Below, piece by piece: positions 51,998 to 61,521 of a stretch of 64,000 nt of DNA (the first letter of the stretch is position 1; each line of letters opens with the position of its first letter). The stretch comes from Collinsella ihumii (lineage in GTDB: Bacteria; Actinomycetota; Coriobacteriia; Coriobacteriales; Coriobacteriaceae). The stretch lies in the NCBI RefSeq assembly GCF_900046475.1, contig NZ_FCOU01000012.1, positions 255,924 through 319,923 of the forward strand, written 5' to 3'. Both the position numbers and the translations under genes were made by a program. The notes under the pieces were generated by a model that had not been told where the DNA came from, ran no database searches, and saw only the letters and a program-made list of their open reading frames with translations.

Positions 51998-52606
51998 ATG
52001 GAGTATGTCGTCTTGTATCTGCTCGTGAACATCGCGGTCGGCGTCGCCGCGTGCTTCTACGGCAAGAAGCTGTTCTACCTCATGCTCGGCGCGCTCGTGT
52101 TCTTGGGCGTGCTGAATATCGGCCTGTCGTCGACCGACGGCTCATCGGTTTCGCTCGTGGTCGCCGTGGTGTTTGGCGTTGTGGCGGCCCTGCTGTCCAA
52201 GTTCGTCTATAAGGCGGGCGTTTTCCTGGTCGGCGCCGTGTCCGGTGCGGCTCTTGGTTTTGTGATCGGCATCTTGCTTCCCCAAGAGGCCAGCGCCTAC
52301 CTGGGCGTGGTTATCGCCCTCGGCGCGCTGCTCGTGGGCCTTGCGGCGCTTCGCTGGTGCGACCTGTTCGTGCGCCTGGGCACCGCCTACGCCGGCTCGA
52401 CGTTCGTGGTCTCCAACGTGCTCGCGGCGGTCTTGGCCTTTGGGAGCCTGGGCACACTCGCCGTTCCCGGGGACGCCATGGCCACGTTCACCGCGCTTTC
52501 CGATTACATCGGCGGGGAATTCTCCGCGGCGCACGGAACGTCCATCCTCATCGGCACGGTCGTGCTCACGATCGTCGGCGCGCTGGTCCAGAAACGGCAA
52601 GATTAG
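51998..52606 (+). CDS. Polytopic membrane protein, TM198-like (DUF4203)
   Basis: A 202-residue protein with seven hydrophobic segments and a short charged tail (VQKRQD). The pattern of paired helices with small-residue motifs (GKKLFYLMLGALVFLGVLN, SGAALGFVIGILLP) resembles the TMEM198/DUF4203 fold. GAAAGGGG precedes the ATG at 51998, which removes 51 upstream in-frame codons. Function unknown. Confidence 0.7.
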   Translation: MEYVVLYLLVNIAVGVAACFYGKKLFYLMLGALVFLGVLNIGLSSTDGSSVSLVVAVVFGVVAALLSKFVYKAGVFLVGAVSGAALGFVIGILLPQEASAYLGVVIALGALLVGLAALRWCDLFVRLGTAYAGSTFVVSNVLAAVLAFGSLGTLAVPGDAMATFTALSDYIGGEFSAAHGTSILIGTVVLTIVGALVQKRQD

Positions 52607-52841
52607 AGTCGCTGACGCGCTGATGTAGTGACTGATGCCCGCCCGCGCCGCAGGGCGCTTCCCGCGCGTCCCGCAGCGCCGTCCGAATCGAGAGTACGCT
52701 ATAGGCACGCCGCCCCATCCACGGTACGGCATGGGCACGTTTTTCGCCCAAAAGTGTGCCTATGGCATACCGTCGACAGGGCGGCGTGCCTATAGCGTAC
52801 TCTCGATGACTTGAAACGAACCCGTCTCCAACCAGCCCCGC
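52607..52841. other. Intergenic spacer with a large nested hairpin
   Basis: No gene. Most of it is the 121-base inverted repeat element described at 52687-52807. Confidence 0.5.
52687..52807. repeat. Long nested inverted repeat (29-bp perfect outer arms)
   Basis: Outer arms 52687-52715 and 52779-52807 are exact complements over 29 bp. A second, imperfect inverted pair lies inside (about 52721-52738 with 52754-52772), and its arms resemble the outer ones (GTACGCTATAGGCAC versus GTACGGCATGGGCAC). The element therefore consists of two tandem units facing two inverted units. No coding role. Confidence 0.8.
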
Positions 52842-52988
52842 ATGAGCTGCATGGAGCGAATCGAAGTGCTGCGCAAGATCTATAACGAGGGCGTATTCCT
52901 TATGAAAGGCGCCGTGCACGTGGTTGCCGAGGAGATGGGCGTTTCGGTGCCGACCCTCTATAAGTACCTGCAAGCGGTGAAGAGATAG
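52842..52988 (+). pseudogene. Relic of a YheO-type HTH domain
   Basis: A 48-residue frame (MERIEVLRKIYNEGVFLMKG, then AVHVVAEEMGVSVPTLYKYL) that fits the C-terminal HTH_22 domain of YheO/DauR regulators, including the Y-K-Y-L end. The N-terminal PAS-like domain is absent; a hairpin lies where it should be. It resembles the end of the intact regulator at 37864-38517 in plan, not in exact sequence. Probably a fragment of a deleted regulator; a tiny stand-alone binding protein is possible. Confidence 0.7.
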
Positions 52989-53104
52989 CGCCGTTGGGAT
53001 GACGGCCGGTCATCCCAACGGAGGGCGCCAGGTAGAAACACCGCTCCAAACGTCTCGCCACATCGGGGTATCATTGCGGACGGACGCTATGAAAGGACGG
53101 ACGC

Positions 53105-54316
53105 ATGATCTACGATTTCACCTTAATCATCAACCGCCACGGACAGGATGCAATCGCCGTCGACGGCATCGGCATACCCGGTGGCGCTGCCCCCGCCGCG
53201 CCCCAGGACGGCTTCGACTTCATCCCCATGTGGGTCGCCGACATGAACTTTCCGGTGGTCCCCACCATCCAGGACGCCATCATCGAGCGCGTGAAGCAGC
53301 CGCACTTCGGGTACTTCACGCCCCGCGAGGAGTATTTCTCCAAGATCATCGAGTGGCAGAGCCGCCGCAACGACGTCGTCGGTCTCGAGCCCAAGCATAT
53401 CGGCTACGAGAACGGCGTGCTGGGCGGCGTCATCTCCACGCTCAACGCCTTCGCGGCGCCCGGCGACGAGGTGCTCGTTCACAGCCCGACCTATATCGGC
53501 TTCACCAACTCGCTCACCAATGCGGGCTTTCGCATCGTCCATTCGCCGCTCAAGCTCGATGACGACGGCGTCTGGCGCATGGATTTCGAGGATATGGAGC
53601 GCGTGCTGTCCGAGCGCACCATCCACGCCGCCATCTTCTGCTCGCCGCACAATCCCACGGGTCGCGTGTGGGAGCGCGAGGAGATCGAGCGCGCCATGGA
53701 GATCTACGCCAAGCACGACTGCGTGGTGATCTCGGACGAGATCTGGTCCGACATCATCCTGCCCGGCCACAAGCACGTCCCGACCCAGTCGGTGTCCGAG
53801 GACGCCCGCAATCGCACCGTGGCCCTCTACGCCCCCTCCAAGACCTTCAACCTGGCCGGCCTCGTGGGCAGCTACCACATCATCTACAGCGACTATTTGC
53901 GCGACCGCGTGCTGGCTCAGTCATCCAAGCCGCACTACAACGAGATGAACGTGCTCTCCATGCACGCGCTGCTCGGTGCCTATGAGCCCGAGGGCTACGC
54001 GTGGGTCGACGAGCTGCGCGAGGTCATCGCGGGCAACGTGGACTGGGCATGCGACTACATCGCCGCACATTTCGACGGCGTGCGCGTGTCCAAGCCCCAG
54101 GGCACCTACATGCTCTTTCTGGATTGCACCGAGTGGTGCGAGCGCTGCGGCCAAGACATCGACTGGGTTCTGAACGCCGGCTGGCGCGTGGGCGTGGGCT
54201 GGCAGGACGGCCGCCCCTTCCACGGCCCGTGCCACATTCGCGTGAACCTCGCACTGCCGCTCGCCCGCGTGAAGGAAGCGTTCGAGCGCCTGGACCGGTA
54301 CGTGTTCAACGCGTAA
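53105..54316 (+). CDS. MalY/PatB-family PLP-dependent C-S lyase or aminotransferase
   Basis: A 403-residue fold-type I PLP enzyme. Motifs: DFIPMWVADMNFPVVPTIQD, PHFGYFTPREEYF, CSPHNPTGRVWEREEIE and the lysine site APSKTFNLAGLVGSYHI (Lys near 246). The family splits cystathionine (beta-lyase) and related thioethers, or acts as aminotransferase with regulatory side roles. GAAAGGACGG precedes ATG 53105. Monocistronic; a long inverted repeat follows 57 bases later. Confidence 0.88.
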   Translation: MIYDFTLIINRHGQDAIAVDGIGIPGGAAPAAPQDGFDFIPMWVADMNFPVVPTIQDAIIERVKQPHFGYFTPREEYFSKIIEWQSRRNDVVGLEPKHIGYENGVLGGVISTLNAFAAPGDEVLVHSPTYIGFTNSLTNAGFRIVHSPLKLDDDGVWRMDFEDMERVLSERTIHAAIFCSPHNPTGRVWEREEIERAMEIYAKHDCVVISDEIWSDIILPGHKHVPTQSVSEDARNRTVALYAPSKTFNLAGLVGSYHIIYSDYLRDRVLAQSSKPHYNEMNVLSMHALLGAYEPEGYAWVDELREVIAGNVDWACDYIAAHFDGVRVSKPQGTYMLFLDCTEWCERCGQDIDWVLNAGWRVGVGWQDGRPFHGPCHIRVNLALPLARVKEAFERLDRYVFNA

Positions 54317-54828
54317 GGGGAGGCGCCGATCGGCCCCGCCGTCCGCCTTGTGAACATGCGCTCAAACACGAAAGCAGGGGGTCGATGACACAAACTGGGC
54401 AGAATAGCACGCTAAGGGAGGTCAACATAGGCTCTTAGCGTGCCAAATTGCCCAGTTTGTGTCATTGACCCCTGCTGTGCCCTTCTCGACGGAACGAAGC
54501 GGCGGAACGAAGCGGATGAACGAAGCGACAGAAGCAGGCAGCCCCGCAACGGCGCGCGCAACGGCGAATGAGGCCGAGGGACGAGCGGGGCGTCCACGCT
54601 GCAATTGTGGATTTCCGCAGCACACAAGCTTTTACTGGCAATCTCGGGCGCATGCGCGTATCATACCGACTCGTATTGCCCGGCTCCTGCCGGTTTTTCG
54701 TTGTGCCGGTACGCCATAACCGACACGATCGCGGCAGGAGGCACGAGGACAGCAACGCGCGAGGTCGAGCATACCGGCCATCGAAGCGCTGCGCACCGCC
54801 CCGTGCTTAAAACCCCAAAGGAGTTGAC
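54317..54828. other. Spacer between malY-type gene and rplE
   Basis: Holds a long inverted repeat (54373-54476), then three near-identical tandem copies of a GGAACGAAGCGG-like word (about 54491-54527), and no ribosomal protein gene. rplX, rplN and rpsQ, usual upstream neighbours of rplE, are not found in any frame. A promoter for the rplE operon must lie here but was not pinpointed. AAAGGAG precedes rplE. Confidence 0.55.
54373..54476. repeat. Long inverted repeat, about 43-bp arms
   Basis: Arms 54373-54416 and 54434-54476, about 85-90% complementary with a small mismatched block in the middle and one bulged G, around a 17-base loop. Located after the MalY-type gene. Confidence 0.75.
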
Positions 54829-55386
54829 ATGGCAGAGGAGAAGTACGTTCCGCGTCTGAAGGCCAAGTACCTCAACGAGGTCAAGAAGCAGATGCAGGAC
54901 AAGTTCCAGTACGAGAACGTCATGATGATCCCGAAGTTCGAGAAGATCGTCGTGAACATGGGCGTCGGCGAGGCCGCGACCGATTCCAAGGCCATCGAGG
55001 GTGCCGTCCGCGACCTGCGCGTCATCACCGGCCAGCAGCCCATGGTGACCCGTGCCCGCAAGTCCATCGCCTCGTTCCACCTGCGTGCCGGCATGCCGAT
55101 CGGCGCCAAGGTCACCCTGCGCGGCGACCGCATGTGGGAGTTCTTCGACCGCCTGACTTCGGTGGCCATCCCCCGTATCCGCGACTTCCGCGGCATCTCC
55201 CCCAAGAGCTTCGACGGCCGTGGTAACTTCTCCATGGGCGTCACCGAGCAGCTCATCTTCCCCGAGGTCGACTTCGACTCCGTCGATCGCACCCGTGGTA
55301 TGGATATCACCATCGTGACGACCGCGAAGACCGACGAAGAGGCCAAGGCCCTTCTGGACGCCTTCGGGTTCCCGTTCAAGAAATAG
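54829..55386 (+). CDS. rplE: 50S ribosomal protein L5
   Basis: A 185-residue L5, binder of 5S rRNA and the P-site tRNA region. [40 protein letters not shown] and [20 protein letters not shown] are diagnostic. AAAGGAG before ATG 54829. It is the first gene of this part of the spc operon, which normally has rplX immediately upstream. Confidence 0.97.
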   Translation: MAEEKYVPRLKAKYLNEVKKQMQDKFQYENVMMIPKFEKIVVNMGVGEAATDSKAIEGAVRDLRVITGQQPMVTRARKSIASFHLRAGMPIGAKVTLRGDRMWEFFDRLTSVAIPRIRDFRGISPKSFDGRGNFSMGVTEQLIFPEVDFDSVDRTRGMDITIVTTAKTDEEAKALLDAFGFPFKK

Positions 55387-55404
55387 GTTCATCTGCTCCG
55401 ACAA

Positions 55405-55438
55405 CGCGGGCGGCAGGCAATCCGGCCTGCCGCCCGCG
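55405..55438 (+). terminator. Strong hairpin between rplE and rpsZ
   Basis: Perfect 14-bp GC-rich stem 55405-55418/55425-55438 with a six-base loop, without a T-run. It may pause transcription or stabilise the upstream mRNA rather than terminate. Confidence 0.6.
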
Positions 55439-55474
55439 CGGAGCGAACAATACTCAGTAGTGAGGAGGAAATAA

Positions 55475-55660
55475 GTGGCTAAGACATCGATGATCGTCAA
55501 GTGCAACCGCAAGCAGAAGTTCTCGACGCGCGAGTACACCCGCTGCCAGCGCTGCGGCCGTCCGCATTCGGTCTACCGCAAGTTCGGGCTGTGCCGTGTC
55601 TGCTTCCGCGAGCTTGCGCTCAAGGGCGAACTTCCCGGCATCAAGAAGGCCAGCTGGTAA
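55475..55660 (+). CDS. rpsZ: 30S ribosomal protein S14, zinc type
   Basis: A 61-residue short S14 with four cysteines in TRCQRCGRP and LCRVCFRE, the zinc-ribbon (C+) form. GTG start at 55475 with GAGGAGGAA upstream. Followed by a seven-bp hairpin (55675-55681/55686-55692) and rpsH. Confidence 0.96.
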   Translation: MAKTSMIVKCNRKQKFSTREYTRCQRCGRPHSVYRKFGLCRVCFRELALKGELPGIKKASW

Positions 55661-55780
55661 GTCACTGCCAGCGCACGCGGATGCGTCCGCGTTGCACGGA
55701 AGATCGTGTCAAAGGGCTTGCCCGCTACGGGTGGGCGAGAACCGGTGGCACAGGTTCATCAAGAACGAAGGAGAATCTGC

Positions 55781-56179
55781 ATGAACGTCACAGACCCGAT
55801 CGCAGATATGCTTACGCGCATTCGTAACGCGAATTCTGCGAACAAGGCCGAGGTCTCCATGCCGAGCAGCAAGAAGCTCGTGGAGATCGCGCGCGTTATC
55901 TACGAGGAGGGCTACATCGAGAGCTACTCGGTCGAGGACACCGCTCCCCAGAAGACCCTCCACATCACCCTCAAGTACGGCCCCAAGAAGACCAAGGTTA
56001 TCAACGGCATCAAGCGCATCTCCAAGCCTGGTCTGCGCAAGTACGCCGGTGTCGCCGAGCTGCCCCGCGTCCGCGGCGGCCTCGGTACGGCGATCATCTC
56101 CACCAGCCGCGGCGTTATGGCCGACCGCGACGCCCGTGCCACGGGTGTCGGCGGCGAGATCATCGCTTTCGTTTGGTAA
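55781..56179 (+). CDS. rpsH: 30S ribosomal protein S8
   Basis: A 132-residue S8 ([20 protein letters not shown] at the start; [20 protein letters not shown] near the end). Binds 16S rRNA helix 21. AAGGAGAATC upstream of ATG 55781. Confidence 0.97.
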   Translation: MNVTDPIADMLTRIRNANSANKAEVSMPSSKKLVEIARVIYEEGYIESYSVEDTAPQKTLHITLKYGPKKTKVINGIKRISKPGLRKYAGVAELPRVRGGLGTAIISTSRGVMADRDARATGVGGEIIAFVW

Positions 56180-56212
56180 CGTACTCGGCGCGTAGAAGGA
56201 AAGGATACACCC

Positions 56213-56749
56213 GTGTCTCGTATCGGTAATAAGCCTGTCCAGATTCCCGCCGGAGTCGAAGTGGCAGTCAACGGCACCCATGTTGCCGTCAAGGGCCCCA
56301 AGGGCACCCTTGAGAATGATTTCTATAGCAAGCTGACCATCAGCGTCGAGGACAACGTACTGACCGTTTCCCGTCCCGACGACGAGCGTGAGACCCGCGC
56401 CATGCACGGCCTCACCCGCGCCCTGATCCACAACATGGTCGTGGGCGTCTCCGAGGGCTTCCAGAAGCAGCTCGAGCTCGCCGGCGTCGGTTACCGTGTT
56501 GCGCTCAAGGGCAACACCCTCGACCTCTCCCTCGGCTATTCCCACCCCGTGACCTACGACGCTCCCGAAGGCATCACCTTCGAGGTGCCCGACAACACGC
56601 ACATCAACGTCAAGGGCATCAGCAAGCAGCAGGTCGGCCAGGTTGCCGCCGAGATCCGCTCCAAGCGTCCGCCCGAGCCCTACAAGGGCAAGGGTATCCA
56701 CTACGTCGGCGAGCACATCCGTCGCAAGCTCGGTAAGGCCGCCAAGTAG
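56213..56749 (+). CDS. rplF: 50S ribosomal protein L6
   Basis: A 178-residue L6 ([20 protein letters not shown] at the start; [20 protein letters not shown] near the end). GTG start at 56213 with GAAAGGA upstream. Confidence 0.97.
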   Translation: MSRIGNKPVQIPAGVEVAVNGTHVAVKGPKGTLENDFYSKLTISVEDNVLTVSRPDDERETRAMHGLTRALIHNMVVGVSEGFQKQLELAGVGYRVALKGNTLDLSLGYSHPVTYDAPEGITFEVPDNTHINVKGISKQQVGQVAAEIRSKRPPEPYKGKGIHYVGEHIRRKLGKAAK

Positions 56750-56821
56750 TAAGCACCTGCGCATAACGGTTAAGACCATCACCCCGTCAGGTGTTGGCAC
56801 GTTACTTCTAAGGAGTATTTC

Positions 56822-57184
56822 ATGGATAAGCACAAGGCGAAGAGGGAAGGCCTCAAGCGCCGTCAGCGTCGCGTCCGCGGTAAGATCTTCGGCACCCCCG
56901 AGCGTCCTCGCCTGCGCGTGACCCGCACCAACGCGAACATTTACGCTCAGATCGTCGACGACACCAAGGGCCACACCCTCGTGTCCGCCTCGACGCTCGA
57001 GAAGGAGTTCGAGGGCATGCACACCTCGAACAAGGAGGCTGCCGAGAAGGTCGGCCAGCTCGTTGGCAAGCGCGCCATCGAGGCCGGCATCGAGGCTGTC
57101 ACCTTCGACCGTGGCGGCCGTATCTATCACGGCCGTGTTAAGGCCCTCGCCGATGGCGCCCGCGCCGCCGGCCTGAAGTTCTAG
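56822..57184 (+). CDS. rplR: 50S ribosomal protein L18
   Basis: A 120-residue L18, binding 5S r[23 protein letters not shown] and [18 protein letters not shown] are conserved. AAGGAG before ATG 56822. Confidence 0.97.
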   Translation: MDKHKAKREGLKRRQRRVRGKIFGTPERPRLRVTRTNANIYAQIVDDTKGHTLVSASTLEKEFEGMHTSNKEAAEKVGQLVGKRAIEAGIEAVTFDRGGRIYHGRVKALADGARAAGLKF

Positions 57185-57197
57185 GAGGTATGTAGCT

Positions 57198-57722
57198 ATG
57201 GCTCGTAATCAAAAGCAGCAGCGCGAGGCCTCCGAGTTCGAGGAGCGCGTCGTCTTCATCAACCGTGTTTCCAAGACCGTCAAGGGCGGCCGTCGCATGT
57301 CGCTCGTGGCTCTGGTCGTCGTCGGCGACGGCAAGGGCAACGTCGGTCTGGGCATGGGCAAGTCCGCTGAGGTGCCTCTGGCCATCTCCAAGGCTTCGCT
57401 CGACGCCAAGAAGAACATGTTCCACGTGCCCGTGACCGAGGAGGGCACCATTCCTCACGAGGTCATCGGCCACTTCGGTGCCGGCCGCATCATCATCAAG
57501 CCCGCTGTCGAGGGTACCGGCGTTATCGCCGGTGGCGCCGTGCGCCCCCTCTTCGAGCTCGCCGGCATCAAGAACGTCCTGTCCAAGTCCCTGGGTACCG
57601 ACAACGGCCTGAACATCATCAAGGCTGCTGCCGAGGGCCTCAAGGAGCTCTCCAGCCCTGAAGACGTCGCAGCCCGCCGCGGCCTCACCGTTTCCCAGCT
57701 GTTTGTCGGGAAGGAGAAGTAG
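57198..57722 (+). CDS. rpsE: 30S ribosomal protein S5
   Basis: A 174-residue S5: [20 protein letters not shown] and [19 protein letters not shown] are the fidelity-related loops. TAGGAGG precedes ATG 57198; the previous stop is 13 bases away. Confidence 0.97.
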   Translation: MARNQKQQREASEFEERVVFINRVSKTVKGGRRMSLVALVVVGDGKGNVGLGMGKSAEVPLAISKASLDAKKNMFHVPVTEEGTIPHEVIGHFGAGRIIIKPAVEGTGVIAGGAVRPLFELAGIKNVLSKSLGTDNGLNIIKAAAEGLKELSSPEDVAARRGLTVSQLFVGKEK

Positions 57723-57724
57723 GC

Positions 57725-57907
57725 ATGGCTAAGACTATCAAGATTATGCAGGTCCGCAGCACCAACGGCTGCAAGGAGGACCAGAAGAGGACCGTCCGCT
57801 CCCTCGGTCTGCACCGCATCCGCGAGGTGCGCGAGATCGTCGACAACGAGAGCGTTCGCGGCATGATCTTCAAGGTTAAGCACCTTGTCGAGATTGTAGA
57901 GGAGTAA
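57725..57907 (+). CDS. rpmD: 50S ribosomal protein L30
   Basis: A 60-residue L30 (KIMQVRSTNGCKEDQKRTVR, LGLHRIREVREI). Two bases separate it from the rpsE stop and three from rplO, so all are coupled. Confidence 0.96.
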   Translation: MAKTIKIMQVRSTNGCKEDQKRTVRSLGLHRIREVREIVDNESVRGMIFKVKHLVEIVEE

Positions 57908-57910
57908 GCA

Positions 57911-58360
57911 ATGCAGCTTCATGATCTTAAGCCCAACGCGGGCTCCACGCATAAGCGTAAGCGTGTCGGCCGCGGTAACTCTTCCGGTGGCGGCACCACC
58001 GCTGGTCGCGGTCAGAACGGCCAGGGTTCCCGCTCCGGCGGCACCAAGGGTGCCGGCTTCGAGGGTGGCCAGACCCCGCTCGCGATGCGTCTGCCGAAGC
58101 TCCCCGGCTTCAAGAACCCGCGTCGCATCGAGTACACCGCTGTGAACGTCTCCACCCTCGAGCTCAAGTTCGAGAACGACGCTGTCGTCGACGGTGCCGC
58201 CCTTAAGGCCGCCGGCATCATCAAGAAGGAGTTCGAGCCCGTCAAGGTGCTCGGCAACGGCGATCTGACGAAGAAGCTCACGGTCAAGGTCGACAAGGTC
58301 TCGGCTTCTGCCAAGGCCAAGATCGAGGCCGCTGGCGGAAAGGTCGAGCTGCCGTGCTAA
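57911..58360 (+). CDS. rplO: 50S ribosomal protein L15
   Basis: A 149-residue L15 with the glycine-rich [20 protein letters not shown] and [20 protein letters not shown]. Its last seven bases overlap the secY start. Confidence 0.97.
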   Translation: MQLHDLKPNAGSTHKRKRVGRGNSSGGGTTAGRGQNGQGSRSGGTKGAGFEGGQTPLAMRLPKLPGFKNPRRIEYTAVNVSTLELKFENDAVVDGAALKAAGIIKKEFEPVKVLGNGDLTKKLTVKVDKVSASAKAKIEAAGGKVELPC

Positions 58361-59646
58361 CTGGTCTTAAAAACGCATTCCGTATTAAGGAGCTGCGCGG
58401 CAAGATCACGTTCACCATCGCCATGCTCGTGCTGTACCGTCTCGGTGCGCACGTACCTGTGCCCGGCATCCCCGTCGCGGGGATGGCGGGCCTTTTCGGC
58501 CTGAACGGCGACAACACGGTCGCCGAGAGCGCCATGGCCCTGTTGAACCTCTTCTCCGGCGGCGCGCTCTCTTACGTTTCTGTCTTCTCGCTGGGCATCA
58601 TGCCCTACATCACGAGCTCGATCATCCTCCAGATGCTTCAGAGCGTCGTCCCGAGCCTGCATGAGCTCGCGCGCGAGGGCGAGGTCGGCCAGACCAAGAT
58701 CACCCAGTATTCGCGCTACCTCACACTGGCGCTTGCCATTCTGAACGGCATCGGCTACCTGTTCCTGTTCAAGAGCTTCGGCATCCAGTTCAACGGTGCC
58801 GGTGCGCCCGAGGTCATCTTCGACATCATGATCGTGGGCACGCTCGTGGCGGGTGCCATGCTCATCATGTGGATCGGCGAGCTCATCACCCAGCGCGGTA
58901 TCGGCAACGGCATGAGCCTGATCATCTTCGCCAACATCATGGCGGGCCTGCCGCAGGCCGTGTTCGCGTCCGTCTCCGATGGCGGCACCGCGAACATCAT
59001 CCTCACGCTGGTGATCGTGGTCGTGATCCTGTGCGTCATCCCGCTCATCGTCTTCGTCGAGCGCGGTCAGCGCCGCATCCCGGTCCAGTACGCCAAGCGC
59101 GTCGTCGGCCGTCGCATCATGGGTGGCCAGTCCACCTACCTGCCGATCAAGGTCAACACCGCGGGCGTCATCCCGATCATCTTCGCGAGCGCTCTTCTGT
59201 ACTTCCCGGCCCAGCTCGCCGTGTTCTTCCCCGGCATCGACTGGATTCAGGCGGTCGCCGGCGCGCTGTCCTCGGGTTGGATCAACTGGGTGCTGAACGT
59301 GGTCCTCATCGTGTTCTTCGCGTACTTCTACACCTCCATGGTGTTCAATCCCGATGACACGGCCGAGAACCTCAAGCGCCAGGGCGGCTTCATCCCCGGC
59401 GTCCGTCCGGGCCGCGCCACCGCGAACTACATCAAGAACGCGCTCAACAAGATTACGCTTCCCTCCGCGGTCTTTCTGGCCATCATCGCCATCGTGCCCT
59501 CGATCGTGTTCTCCTTCACGGGCAACTCGCTCATCCAGGCATTCGGCGGCACCTCCATCCTCATCATGGTTGGTGTTGTGATGGACACGATTTCCAAGGT
59601 GGAGAGCCAGCTCAAGATGTACGATTACGACGGGTTCTTCAAATAA
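58354..59646 (+). CDS. secY: Preprotein translocase subunit SecY
   Basis: A 430-residue channel subunit with ten transmembrane helices. GAHVPVPGI in TM1 plug region, [20 protein letters not shown] in TM2, the cytoplasmic loop [16 protein letters not shown] and TM10 with [16 protein letters not shown] are conserved. GTG start at 58354 overlaps rplO by seven bases. Confidence 0.97.
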   Translation: MLTGLKNAFRIKELRGKITFTIAMLVLYRLGAHVPVPGIPVAGMAGLFGLNGDNTVAESAMALLNLFSGGALSYVSVFSLGIMPYITSSIILQMLQSVVPSLHELAREGEVGQTKITQYSRYLTLALAILNGIGYLFLFKSFGIQFNGAGAPEVIFDIMIVGTLVAGAMLIMWIGELITQRGIGNGMSLIIFANIMAGLPQAVFASVSDGGTANIILTLVIVVVILCVIPLIVFVERGQRRIPVQYAKRVVGRRIMGGQSTYLPIKVNTAGVIPIIFASALLYFPAQLAVFFPGIDWIQAVAGALSSGWINWVLNVVLIVFFAYFYTSMVFNPDDTAENLKRQGGFIPGVRPGRATANYIKNALNKITLPSAVFLAIIAIVPSIVFSFTGNSLIQAFGGTSILIMVGVVMDTISKVESQLKMYDYDGFFK

Positions 59647-59663
59647 AGGGTTAGGAGACAACC

Positions 59664-60290
59664 ATGAACATCGTGCTTTTGGGTGGTCCCGGTGCCGGTA
59701 AGGGCACGCTGGCCCAGCAGCTCGTCGCCGAGTACGGCGTCGCCCACATCTCCACGGGCGATCTTCTGCGCTCCGCCGTCAAGAGCGGCAGCGAGCTCGG
59801 CGTCCAGGCGAAGAAGTACATGGATGCCGGCGAGCTCGTTCCCGATCAGCTCGTCATCGATCTGGTCAAGGAGCGCCTTGCTGCCGACGACGCGCAGAAG
59901 GGCTTCATCCTCGACGGCTTTCCGCGCAACACGATGCAGGCCGTGACGCTCGACTCCGAGCTGTCCGCTCTCGGCCATGAGCTCGAGTGCGCGCTGCTCG
60001 TTGACGTTGCCGCCGATGTCATCATCTCCCGTCTGTCCTCTCGCCGCGCCTGCCGCGACTGCGGCTACACGGGCACCAAGGCCGACGAGGTCTGCCCCAA
60101 GTGCGGCGGCGAGATGTATCAGCGCGACGACGACAAGCCCGAGACGATCGCCAACCGTCTGGACGTGTATGAGAAGAACACGGCTCCGCTGGTTGAGTAC
60201 TATCGCGGTCAGGGCAAGCTGAAGATCGTCGACGGCACCGGTGCCATCGACGACGTCTACGCCCGTGCGAAGGAAGTCCTCGGTCTATGA
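59664..60290 (+). CDS. adk: Adenylate kinase
   Basis: A 208-residue kinase (ATP plus AMP to two ADP). P-loop LLGGPGAGKGTLAQQL, FILDGFPRNTMQA for AMP, and a zinc-finger LID (CRDCGYTGTKADEVCPKCGG). TAGGAG upstream; its stop overlaps the map start (ATGA). Confidence 0.96.
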   Translation: MNIVLLGGPGAGKGTLAQQLVAEYGVAHISTGDLLRSAVKSGSELGVQAKKYMDAGELVPDQLVIDLVKERLAADDAQKGFILDGFPRNTMQAVTLDSELSALGHELECALLVDVAADVIISRLSSRRACRDCGYTGTKADEVCPKCGGEMYQRDDDKPETIANRLDVYEKNTAPLVEYYRGQGKLKIVDGTGAIDDVYARAKEVLGL

Positions 60291-61075
60291 TCAAAATCAA
60301 GTCTGCAGAAGAAATCGAGCAGATGAAGAAGGCTGGAGCGCTGTCTAAGATGGCGCTCCGCCGCGTTGGGGCCATGGTGCGCCCCGGCGTCTCCACATTC
60401 GAGCTCGATCAGCTCGCCGAGCAGATCATCCGCATGCACGGCGGCATCCCGGCCTTCAAGGGCTATGGCGGATTCCCCGGCACGATCTGCGCGAGCATCA
60501 ACGATCAGGTCGTTCACGGCATCCCCAACCCGGATGTCATCTTGCGCGACGGCGACATCGTGTCCATCGACACGGGAGCCATCGTCGACGGCTGGGTGGG
60601 CGACAACGCGTGGACCTTCTATTGCGGAACGCCTTCCGAGGAGGTCCGCACGCTGTGCGAGATCACGCGCGACTGCCTGAAGGCCGGCATCGAGCAGGCC
60701 GTTCCGGGCAATCACCTGGGCGACATCGGGCATGCGGTCCAGACGCTTGCGGAGGATCACGGCTTCGGCGTGCTCCGCGACTACGTCGGCCACGGCGTGG
60801 GCCGCAACATGCACGAGGACCCCAACGTGCCGAACTACGGCAAGAAGGGTCGCGGCGTGAAGCTGGCAGCCGGTATGGTCATCGCGATCGAGCCGATGAT
60901 CACGCTTGGCACTAATCACGTGACGACGGGTACCGATGGTTGGGTCGTCACGACGAACGACCATCTGCCCGCCGCCCACTATGAGAACACCATCGCGATC
61001 ACCGACGACGGTCCGGTCATCCTGACGGTCGATGAGCGTGGACCTTGGTGTTCTATGCAGGGCGGGGTTATGTAG
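60287..61075 (+). CDS. map: Methionine aminopeptidase, type I
   Basis: A 262-residue enzyme removing N-terminal Met. Metal ligands: SIDTGAIVDGWVGDNAWTF, GHGVGRNMHEDPNVPNY, AIEPMITLG and the C-terminal ENTIAITDDG. Start overlaps the adk stop by four bases. Confidence 0.97.
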   Translation: MIKIKSAEEIEQMKKAGALSKMALRRVGAMVRPGVSTFELDQLAEQIIRMHGGIPAFKGYGGFPGTICASINDQVVHGIPNPDVILRDGDIVSIDTGAIVDGWVGDNAWTFYCGTPSEEVRTLCEITRDCLKAGIEQAVPGNHLGDIGHAVQTLAEDHGFGVLRDYVGHGVGRNMHEDPNVPNYGKKGRGVKLAAGMVIAIEPMITLGTNHVTTGTDGWVVTTNDHLPAAHYENTIAITDDGPVILTVDERGPWCSMQGGVM

Positions 61076-61100
61076 GACCCGTCCCTTGGGGCCCCTTTGC

Positions 61101-61214
61101 GGATCCCCCTTATACAGAATTTTGCGCTGCGGGCAGTCCTGGGCTCGCACGAAGGCGCCACTGGCGCCTTCGGCTCGTGCGGAACTTGCGCAAAACTCTG
61201 TATAAGGGGGATCC
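61101..61214. repeat. Hairpin 1: 27-bp arms, nested inner hairpin
   Basis: Outer arms 61101-61127/61188-61214 match at 26 of 27 bp. Inside, GAAGGCGCCA (61151-61160) pairs perfectly with 61162-61171. It starts 26 bases past the map stop. Confidence 0.85.
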
Positions 61215-61256
61215 TGCTGTTAGGGAGTAGGGAAGCACATTAAACTTTGCTGGTTG

Positions 61257-61298
61257 CGTTGGCTGTTCGGGCACCTTCGGTGCCACTCACAGCCAACG
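61257..61298. repeat. Hairpin 2: 10-bp arms
   Basis: Arms 61257-61266 and 61289-61298 are exact complements; the loop holds a smaller GGCACC/GGTGCC stem. Confidence 0.7.
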
Positions 61299-61321
61299 GT
61301 GCGCGGGCGTTGCCCGCGCAC
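61299..61321. repeat. Hairpin 3: 10-bp GC stem
   Basis: Arms 61299-61308 and 61312-61321, exact, loop of three bases; directly abuts hairpin 2. Confidence 0.7.
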
Positions 61322-61377
61322 TCCTCCATTCCAATTGGTGACTAGGGGAGTTGCAACCGGTACATTCGCTTGAGCGG

Positions 61378-61410
61378 CCCGGGAGGTGCGCTCGATGCGC
61401 ACCTCCCGGG
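61378..61410. repeat. Hairpin 4: 14-bp stem
   Basis: Arms 61378-61391 and 61397-61410, exact, loop TCGAT. No following T-run. Confidence 0.75.
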
Positions 61411-61458
61411 CTATCCAGCCCCCAAGCTGCGGCGAGTGACCTCGACGAGGTTAACGTA

Positions 61459-61521
61459 GGTCGTCTGTTCTGCCCTCGGTTCGCGTATGTTCCGCGCGAG
61501 CCGAAGGCAGAACAGACGACC
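61459..61521. repeat. Hairpin 5: 16-bp arms
   Basis: Arms 61459-61474 and 61506-61521, exact, around a 31-base loop that can form a smaller GC-rich stem. Confidence 0.75.

Noticed and set aside
58357-59661. 434-codon open frame opposite secY
   Set aside because: Asp/His/Arg-rich complement of a membrane protein gene; not coding.
61045-61230. Short open frame between map and infA
   Set aside because: It lies within a 114-base inverted repeat and has no ribosome-binding site or family similarity.
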